DNA from: Tubiluchus corallicola
Taxonomy: Eukaryota > Priapulida > Priapulimorpha > Priapulimorphida > Tubiluchidae
Assembly (NCBI GenBank): GCA_030141605.1
Contig: JAQGDQ010000019.1
Span: 62,001 to 126,000, forward strand
DNA length: 64,000 nt
Direction of reading: 5' to 3'
How positions within the stretch are numbered: the first letter of the stretch is position 1; each line of letters starts with the position of its first letter. A model generated the notes under the pieces. The model saw only the letters and a program-made list of their open reading frames with translations. It did not search any database and was not told where the DNA came from. Made by a program: the position numbers and the translations under genes. Positions 54,356-64,000 of this stretch are shown in pieces.

Positions 54356-55296
54356 TCACCAGAGTTTCCTGAATCTACACGGTTACGACACCGATGGAAG
54401 TCACAGCATTACTTTGGGAGACAAGTAATCTTAACCTTAATTTAGACACTGTTTTGGAGAGAGTGAGAAAGAGGAGAGAGAGAGAGAGCAAATAAGGGCG
54501 TGAGTGAAAGAAAGGGTGGGTAAGTGTTTCGTTGTTTATGAAACTGGTTAAAGATACTGTATTGTCGTTCAGTGTTACTTAAGAAACCTTGTTTGATGAG
54601 ACTTATATTGACGAGACTTTGAGAGACAATTTGGTGAGATTTCGAGGAACATACGCGAACACAAAATATGGCGCTAATCCTGTCAGATGTGAAATATGAG
54701 AGCGCGCTTTTGGGAGACGCAAATAATTTTATCTCAAGCTATTATACCTTTTGAACAATCACGTTTAGACGCTTCAAAGGTCTGAATGTCATAATCTGTA
54801 CCACTGTTCAGTTTATTATTTCATTTTCCAACAGCCAACAAAAATCACAGAATATCGTTTACGTTGACGCTGTGTCCACTTCAAAACTTCACAAAACAAT
54901 ACACAATCTTCACAATTAGCAGTGATGCACACTTGCACAGTAACTATGGTTCACATAACACTAACGAACTGCAACAGTATCCCGGACGTGCTGACAGCAC
55001 CAATGCATCACGCAAACCATAAACACAGAATATAGTAGTGATGGTAGTGAAGCCACACAGAAGCTTGCTGAATAGCCTCCCGAAGAAAATCGATAATGAC
55101 AGGAAAGCCCTTAGCGGCTCAAAAATGCTAATTTCGATGAACTTAGTAGGCTGCTGGTAGGCTATTAACTCGAAACCACTTTGACGTGGCGTCGCTGTCA
55201 TTGCCACTACCTTAAATCACGTTCACATGAGTTTCGTGGATCGACTCGGTTATGGCAACGACGGATGTCACAGCATTACATTGGGAGACACGTAAT
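54356..55296. repeat. 74-bp direct repeats flanking 0.8 kb
   Basis: Copies at 54356-54429 and 55223-55296 match at about 61 of 74 positions by eye, including tcacagcattac and ttgggagaca. The enclosed segment is GC-richer than average and holds a minus-strand frame of about 85 codons with several hydrophobic stretches (55201-54944, from ATG), which I do not recognise. Confidence 0.65.
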
Positions 55297-56189
55297 ATGA
55301 TTGCTATACAGACACTTATATAACGAGTACAGTAGGGGTATAATTATTTTGTTTAGCTTTTTGTACACTTAAGAATGTGACTAAATTAATAATTTTCATT
55401 GTTATAATATGCTTAAAGTAAGTATTGTACGGAAAAACGGCCTGTCTACTGCATTTTTTTGTGTACGTACGCGTTTCAGAAGTCAAACATTTCGCAATTT
55501 CGAAAAAGTGCTTTGCTGCCAGAACAGTCACTTTGAAATTAAACACATAATGATTTTTCGAAAGAACAGACAGAAAAATAAATTCTGTTTCCTTGGTCCG
55601 CAGTGTCAGGCAAAAGATTAGCAAAATCTAATTTTTTTGGTCATCTCTAACCGGAAATTCAAATAATAAATACCGTACAGCACAGTTTCTCTGCCGAAAT
55701 TACGCTCTCAACTGTTGTTAGATCCATTTAGAAAATCCTAAAAATTTCCTTGTTTTCTACAAGATGTTAAACACAAGAACTTCAAATTTACGTCGTCAAT
55801 GTGTTGCGTAAATTTATATAACGACAATAACGGAATTTAAACGGAATTATAGAGTTTCCTGTTATCAATATTTTGCGTAAGCGACACCTATCGACCCCTT
55901 GAAAATAAACTAAAGTGTCTCCCGCCGCTTTTTACTGCATTAATATTTATAGCTACATTTTTACTTAGATGCAAATGTTAAATTTTTTACAAAATTCATT
56001 TTTTCTTGCTCTGATTTCTTTCCATTTCTTTCCTAAAATGTTTGTGACTGTCGGAAATTCTTTGTAATAGTTGGCTTATCTAAAATAATCTTGCTTTACA
56101 TTCTGGAAAGTGTGAGATTATCCCATTAAACGTAAGAGTAAATGATAAAGATTTTTCCATGAATTTTAACTTATTTAAGGAGAATTATT

Positions 56190-56960
56190 TGTGGAAACAG
56201 CTCCAAAAGATATCTTGGAGTGACTATTGGTAAAACGCTGACTAGCTCTTGTTTTGTACAAAACTTTGTACAGAAATGCAACTTCAGCATAGTACTTTTA
56301 AACAGACATTCACAATACTTTCCACCAATCTAGGAGGACACTTAGACTCCCTTTAGTTCAAAGCCACATCGATTACGCAATTCCATCTCGGTAACATAGT
56401 TTTGATAAAACGTCTATGCAAAAAGGTATTCAAAACAATTAAGGTATATCTGTCAAGTGGAACCTAGAAAGCATGCCATATATCTGTCCATAATATTTCC
56501 ATGCTAATTTTGTTTAAAGTAAATAATTCTCAGTTATAATACTTGGCACAGCATGTGTAACTTGGTGGTTTCCTAGATTAATAGTATAACGAAAACAACC
56601 TTCTACAGATTAATAGTGTAACGAAAACAACATTCTACTATTATAATGGGATAAAATTATGGAAAGAATTATTTGAGGGAATAAAGTCTATCAAAAGTAA
56701 AGCGAGGTTCAAATCTAGTCAGAGCCGACATCTTTTTAATGAGGCTGAACTACGTTTAGAAAACGTGTATCTCTATTATTAAAATCCTAGCCCATCTGGT
56801 CTTGTTTTTCTAGCTCACCTAATCTTGTTATTCTTGTTAAATCTAATTTTGCACTAAATGAATTTCTCAAATGTATGACCACATTTCTTGACATGTGTGA
56901 ATCAGCGACAGATGTGGCTTACTTCTTAAAGAATATGCTTTAGTCTGTTACTCACTCCTA
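56190..56960 (+). pseudogene. Non-LTR retrotransposon relic, reverse-transcriptase C terminus
   Basis: On the plus strand KRYLGVTIGKTLTSS, then FVQKCNFSIVLLNRHSQYF (56206-56330) matches the YLGVxID...KxNxxLGLLxR block of CR1/L2-type enzymes. After frameshifts, SYNTWHSMCNLVV (about 56533) and an open stretch FYYYNGIKLWKELFEGIKSI, ARFKSSQSRHLFNEAE to TAA at 56782 give the family's usual YNGIKLWNxLP...FKxxxKxHLF tail. A 32-base tandem duplication (about 56577-56640) interrupts it before the last block. 3' UTR-like sequence follows. It is diverged from the copy at 49611-50085 and inactive. Confidence 0.75.
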
Positions 56961-57240
56961 CTATCCTAAGACAGAGTGTTATTGGAAATTTTGACAGTAC
57001 GTTAATTATAACCTGCACTCGAATATGGGACCATAATTTTACTGTAATTTCTGATTTTAAATCGTCACTTTGTTCATAGCACACAAGTACTTACTGAATC
57101 TCCGTCATTCCCGCTTAATATGTGACAGATAGTAATGATGCATGTGTACATTTAAAACTTTATTTCTTATATTTCTTTATACTAAATTGTTCACAATTTT
57201 ATTCAAATGTAAACTGTTATCTCAACTGTGTATTAGTGTA

Positions 57241-57632
<392 letters not shown>

Positions 57633-60596
57633 CTTACCACCTATTCAAAAATCATTTATTACTAGTTAGAAATCAATTGTGAGTGATAAGAAAAATATTC
57701 CCATTGTTAATTGGGAAAAGATTTATGATTTCATTGGCAAACAAAAACAGAACAATACAGGATCACAAACCTAACATAACAATATCTGGGTAAGACGTAT
57801 GAACAGCCATAACAAAGTCACAAACTAGTGCATTAAAATAATAACTAACACATTAAAAGAACTACTGAGATTTAAAATAGGTTGTGATGATATAATAATA
57901 TAAGCCAGACTATAAATAATTACTAATTTTGACAGATATTAGGTAGCTGACATTCTAAAGGCACGTAATTATAAATTTACTATTTTATGTAATATATGAG
58001 GAGTGTATTTCGGGTTAATATGTTTAATTTAGATCTATATTGGTTAAATACAAATTTACATACGAAAGCTACAATTTCGGTATCATTAGTTCCTAGAAGA
58101 ATAACTGTATAACTACAAAAGAATAGCAAAACAGACCACAAAGTCATGCAAGAACGCAGCGTCAGAAAAAGATGACTGTGATTATTATTTTTGCTTGTGT
58201 ATGAACGCAAACGTCCCTTAAAAGCATTGAAATGAAATTTTCGTAGCTTGTCACGTACAGAGTTGGAAAATTTGAGTAAAGCAAACCATGTTACGCAAAG
58301 TGTATTGCAGCCCTGGGCTTATCTAGACACTCACCTTTGCAATGTCATATCTTGAAAATTCATGGAATATTCAAACTCCTCTAGGGAAAGAGAGTTGCAT
58401 TATCCATCAAAAACCTCTTATCCTCACATGCGTTATCATGAAACTTTATGCTCAGATTCTTTATTAATATTTCCTCTGGCTTGATTTTACATGACAAAAT
58501 GCAATCAAAATTCATGAATTGAAGAGTCTGATGAAGGGTTTTGATCTTCACTTCATCTTTTTAATGCGACTGATCTCACATAAAGGAACAAATGAACATA
58601 CTACTAATTTTAAATTTAATTTAAAGTTCAGGAAGTTTATTTATTTGATTATTCCAAAAATAATGCTGTTGCTGAAATTTACCTGCAAAAACGGAGGTCA
58701 ACCTCGGTTTGGTAGCGATAGAAGTGATTGATTGGTTTTCAAGCCTTTTTTGTTTTTCCGTTTTGTGCGAAACTTTATTACCATCAATCTTGTATAGTCA
58801 CTAATAACCGTCGTTGCAACTACTAAACTACTACCCAAATCCACGACTACTACCAAGGGACAAACACATTAATAATGCCAACGGCCATAATAAAATAATA
58901 TAGTTAACAATATAATAGCAATCAAATTTAACTAACAAACTTATATTCTAATAAAATTTGTTGAAGGGAAATCATAATTTTGACAAATTGGTGTAAACAC
59001 GTCGAACAGTAGTATATATTACGTGTTATCTATGAGCATTTTCTTCTAAAGTTCTGGAACATAACTGGTATATAATTTGTACCAGTGTATAAGTATCCTC
59101 TGTTATTAATTACCGGATTCATCGTGTATTTTATTTTTGCATCCACAAGTTCACAATTGTATTCTACAATCAGACCACCCATTTTTCAATGGAACCGTCT
59201 CTTTAATGAAGCCGTAAATTCCTGTTGGGCATCAAAGGTTCTAGATAATGAGCTAACCGTCAAAAAGTAATTACTGTATGCAAAATTTTAGTCGGAAAAT
59301 TTCTAATATTGAGAAAACAGTCCCCCAGGGCTCATTAGTAGCGGTTAATTTCACAGAATTTAATGATATCACTAGGGAACATAGTAGTTCTATGAAGCAA
59401 GAACGAGTTTATAGGGAGAGTGAAATGGTTCGTTTGTTGTTCATTATTCGTGAAAAGAAACATGAGAAACAATTTAGTTGCATTGGCATAATTATATAAC
59501 TTGAATTAAGCAAGCATTGCAATTACATTCAAGCAACGCCCAACGAACAGCGACGTTTTTTTGTTTTGTAGTTCCGCTAAATATACATAGAATACTTTTC
59601 ATTTAACACTCAAGTACATAATCGAACTGCATCACCATGCATATGTTTAATAAAGAATTGATCCATAAAATAAAGAAAGAACCATAAAATGGCCGCGCGT
59701 TGATTAAAATTCAAACCAAGATCAATCTTATAATTATGTTTTTATGTAAATTTAGTAGTGGGGTAAGAAAGGTCTGCAGATCACGAAACTGCTAAGCATG
59801 GAGACAGGTTACAAAGTATTAAGCACCTTCATCGTCAATTAAGGTGGTCACGTGGTATTGCAATGGTCTATAGAACGCATTAAAATATTTTATTGATGAA
59901 ATTGCAAACCTAACTGTAACGTCAGGAAAGAGTTACTCCAAGAATGGCAGGAAAGCTATGTATTTGTAAAACTCATAAGCATGCATAACTCATAACCACT
60001 TTTACAAAAATTGCAGGCCAAATTACCCATATCATCAACGATAACCGTGATGCTAAAATTGCTAATTACCGCAATTTTTCCTGACTAACTTATAAGGCTG
60101 CAAACTGATCAACCAATCCATAGAAATAACCAATCGATATCCCCAAATGGGTGAAACATGTCACAACGCAATTCACTGAATAAATAAAATCACAGGCCAT
60201 GTTTATCGAAGCAAATGAGTGCATGAGTGTATAGAAAGCCATCATCGGTCAGACAACTTGTTATCATAGACAACTATGGTCACCATGTCTTTTTACTCTG
60301 TGCGATTATGTATTTATAGAATGTTATGTTAACAGACCCATGCCAACAACAACGACAGCAGCAGCAGCTACCATTCAATGATACTAACACCGAAATATCG
60401 CTGGTTAAAAAATCATTCAATTTAAAAATCTGTTATAATAACTTTTTGCTGAGAGGTGTCAGTTAAAATAAGATTAAGTAAGCTCAAATAAGTCTATTAG
60501 GAAAATATTTTACTTACCTAATATCCGTAAATCAATGTGTGCATGAAAAAAAGGAAACCAAATTAGTTAAACGATTTCATTAATTAATTATTATCG

Positions 60597-60880
60597 GCAT
60601 TATCATCATCGACATTGTTATCATTATCATTGCCATTATCATGCCCATGGGGTTAATATCATCACCATCATTATCATCATTGTCGTCATCGTCATCGTCA
60701 TCAACAACAAGATTATTAATATTGCTATGACTGTTATTATTGGCGTTACATGCATCATTACACCATCAACATCACCGTCGCCGTCGTCACCGTCACCGCC
60801 ACCTCCGCCTCCACCGCCATCGTTTCCGCTACCACCACCACCACCACTATCACCACTACCTGCACCATCACCACTCGGCT
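60597..60880. repeat. Degenerate ATC/ACC trinucleotide array
   Basis: tcatcatcat-type units grade into gtcgtcatcgtc and then caccaccacc and cctccgcct blocks. It appears to be an old interrupted microsatellite. Confidence 0.85.
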
Positions 60881-61183
60881 AGTGTGTAAATAGAGTAAGC
60901 TATCTGCAAGTTTCCCGGAAAAGAATTGTACCAATGTGTAATAATTTTACATTCTTTAAAATAATTTTGCATTCTTTAAAATAATTTAAATCGTTTAAAA
61001 TAATTTTCTAGTGAAGAAAAAATAAAGGGTACCACCGAACGTCGGCTGCCGAAGGCTTATCTTACAAGGCATAGTGAATGCGCCAAGAGATATATACATT
61101 GGTGGGTTGAAAAAAAATTCACAGCGACATTGGATCAATTTGGATCGATTTCATTTAAGCGCAATATATATTTTCATTTTCGC

Positions 61184-61470
61184 ACATAGATGGCGCTGCG
61201 ACATCAACACACAGTTACTCTGACTATAACTTCCATCCGCTCCAAAGTATAGAAGAAGCCATTTAGTCAAAGGCATATTGATTCACACAACTGAAGCCAA
61301 TTTTTCCTTTTCGCTGCTAAATTTTAAAATACAAGTGATTGTCAGAAGCCAAGCTAGTGGGAACATATTTAAACAAAAATTCCAAATCATAGACACAAAA
61401 CAGCATTCACAGGAATTTGCAACATCGAAGCACATGATGGCGCGACGACATCAGTATCACTCTGATTAAA
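61184..61470. repeat. Short dispersed direct repeat pair
   Basis: acatagatggcgctgcgacatcaacacac... (61184-61232) recurs in decayed form as acatgatggcgcgacgacatcag... (61431-61470), each followed by ctctga(c/t)ta. Possibly fragments of one repeat family. Confidence 0.5.
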
Positions 61471-64000
61471 GCAAAATTGAGCACCTCTGCCTTTGTGTAC
61501 TTTAATTTTCCCACAAATGTGCAAACAAGTTAGCATTAATTAAGTATGAAAATTTTAAAACAAATATACAGAGCTCCAATATAGAAATTCAGTTATTAAA
61601 CGAAAAGCCAAGTCTCTCGGGAAGTTGAACTTATTTTAATATTTGAGAAAAATGTTAGAGAATTTCAACAATTGCGATAAGCGCCTTTTGTAATTAGTAA
61701 AATTAGTTTAAAGTCGCGATTCGTTCACGTTTGGGAGAGCTCATTTTGAACGAAAACTGGAGCCTTTTGGTTACCGTGCAATACAAACATTTACTTGTCC
61801 CGCCTGGTACTAGAGCAAACTTTTTTTTACAACTATTATGAATTACAGACAATTCAAAAACGTTAAATGAGAGATCATTAATACAATTTTTTGTTTTTTG
61901 GCAAATCCGACTGTGTAATGGAAACCAGTTACAGATGATAATATAATAACCTATAATAACCTGCAACTCCAGTGACAAAGTAACAGAACAATTAACGTCA
62001 AGCAAGACGTCAATCATTCTCAGTCAAGCTCTACTGACTGCCCAATCAGCGTGCATATTTTTCACACACCCATAGAAGCTATTCATCGCCACGCTTTCGG
62101 GACAATTGCGGGACATAAGCTGCAACTATGTATTGCCGGTATATGTTATACTGTTCAGAAAATGCTCAACTTTTCATTACTTCGCGGGACGAAAATTGGC
62201 ATGGTTTTAAATTTTATTACAGATTGTCGATTGAAATTGCAGGTGAATTAGTGGAAATGTTTAGTGTAATTCCGATTTTTTAAGAAGAAATGCGCAACGC
62301 TTGCGTCTATGCAGACAACCCCACTTGGGGACCCACTGGGTAACGCTGTCTGGGTACTTGAACAGAGGTGACAATGAAATTTATAACTTTATATTGAAGC
62401 CCGAGTTAGCAAATATAAATGATTCGAGGTTAGCACGCATGTAAAAATTACAACTTGAGCACTTCTAAGTAAGTTTGTCAAGGTTGCAGGAATGGGAATA
62501 GCCAGCAATAGTTGAGGCCTAGCGGCAGAACTGAACTCATCCACGAGAGTCCGTGACAACTGTCAGGATTATGAGGTAAGGGAGCGCACACATAGAAACC
62601 CACATTCGGGCAAAATGTTTTCAGAAATTTTCATGCAAAATGGTTTCTTTCCTGGTCAGTTTTTTGAAAAACCCGATAAGACCTTCCCGGTCCAAATTAC
62701 TTCAAGTGTGACCAAAATTTATATATATATATGTAATATTTGTATCCTGAAATGCCATTTTTCTGATTATGAGCATGGTTGATGCCATTGGGACTTATGA
62801 GTAAAATGTAACTCGGGCAAGATCGTCTACGGAATAGAACAATCAAATTTATTCCATTTCCGTAGCCTAACAAACAGTTAGAAAAATGCAAAAAGTGGCT
62901 AAAAGCTTGCAGGCGGTCACATGATAAGCTAAATGTAGAAAAAATACGTCGCAGGTTGATGTGTTCATATATTTAAAGGCAAAAGAGACTTTCGTAATAT
63001 ATACTTTGTTGCCCATTTGTCTTAAAGCTAGGCTTAACTGACTGAGTTCCTTTGTAATAGCCGCCCGGCTAGCCACTCATGTCTCTGCAATTCGGTAGTT
63101 CTTTGAAATTTTGTCGCTACATTCTGCTTAAATTGTGAAGACACTTTTTGGGTTAAAGTTGTAATTTTTTGTAAAAATAACTTCCGGCTTGCAAATTTTT
63201 TGAAAGAAAAAGCACAATCAGTTTATCTGCTGATGGGATATTATAGTTGTCGTGTTGTTTACGAGATTTGTATTCAGCAGGAGCTGATGGCTCGACCTGC
63301 TTACGTCACAACGGAGGCGGAGCGATTGAGCAATATGCTTGGCGTCAATTATTTTAACAAGCTAAAACTGAAGCCTATAAGCTAAGTAGCCCGCCTGGTA
63401 CCTAATGTATGCTCACTATGCTCGCAGAGAATTCCATGTTTATCTGAAATTATATCATCATACGTATGCACTATGTACGCTGTGTTGTTAATTGATATGG
63501 TGACAAATTTTTAAAGCAGTTTTATCTTTAAAGCTAGAAGAAGCAGAATTTCTGAGTGAACTGCAGAAGTTTTGTTGGGCGTGTCTTCGTGCTGTTCAGT
63601 ATCCACCAGCATACGTGTTTTTTCAAGCCCGCAGCGAGGTTCGTTTGGCAGGAGATAAGACTAATTTAAATTTCTTTTGTAGTTTTAAGCAAGGCAGTTT
63701 ATGCGCGCATATATTATGTGGCTATTTCAGTATTTCTAACTGTATACTAAAATAGAACGAATGTCGTTCAAAAGTTGGTTTTTCCTTTAAAATGAATGAA
63801 AGCTATAAGTTTAAATGATGAAAACGCAGTAAATAAGCAGCTGTCGTTTATTTAAATGAATCCCTTGAAGTTTTTTCATGTTATAAGAATATACTTTTCC
63901 TAAAAATGATGTCGATTATGGTACATATAAATCTATATTCGTTTGAAGTTAAACTCCCAAAATTAAATAATATTTTTCAATCTTAACTTAAGTGACGTTT

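Noticed and set aside
61703-62017. 104-codon minus-strand frame
   Set aside because: No recognisable domain, AT-rich composition like the surrounding intergenic or intronic DNA, and no splice context supporting an exon.

Overview
The window is animal genomic DNA: AT-rich, with large introns, full of microsatellites and old transposon relics. The one gene recognised is the 5' part of a cAMP-specific 3',5'-cyclic phosphodiesterase of the PDE4/dunce family, on the minus strand. Three exons splice in a consistent frame (all junctions after the second codon base) and give about 163 residues. They are a first coding exon at 39812-40011 ending in RRHSWI+TG, an exon at 22496-22684 starting FDVENG and carrying RRESFLYRS, and an exon at 1123-1224 carrying [12 protein letters not shown] and ASLRSVRNN (the UCR1 regulatory core). 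The catalytic domain lies beyond position 1. Introns of about 17 kb and 21 kb fit a non-vertebrate metazoan, probably marine, with a fairly large genome. The sequence does not fix the phylum.

Layout from left to right: 1-1122 is the start of the next intron, with a GAY-type trinucleotide tract beside the donor. 1225-22495 is the 21-kb intron. It holds irregular tandem arrays (3486-3660, 11381-12010), a 0.2-kb duplication (15501-15893), a perfect hairpin (16361-16406) and an 839-bp foldback element with TA flanks (20372-21210). 22685-39811 is the 17-kb intron. It holds a possible alternative first exon of the same gene (24036-24196), a tandem duplication touching that exon's donor, a tRNA-derived SINE-like element (31386-31617) and several microsatellites. 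40012-64000 lies upstream of the recognised first coding exon. It holds a 120-bp palindrome, a second foldback element (about 48885-50900) with a CR1/L2-like LINE 3' end inside it, another LINE relic (56190-56960), a 74-bp direct-repeat pair and long trinucleotide arrays.

The main biological reading is isoform design. A first exon brings an N-terminal PKA-type site (RRHS), and the shared next exon brings the UCR1-type PKA site (RRES). The candidate alternative exon would keep only the second. No other protein-coding gene, tRNA, rRNA or CRISPR was found. Most open frames in the window are chance or microsatellite frames. I did not find a clear new biological system. The most unusual structure is the pair of unrelated foldback elements whose arms are built from short irregular tandem units.
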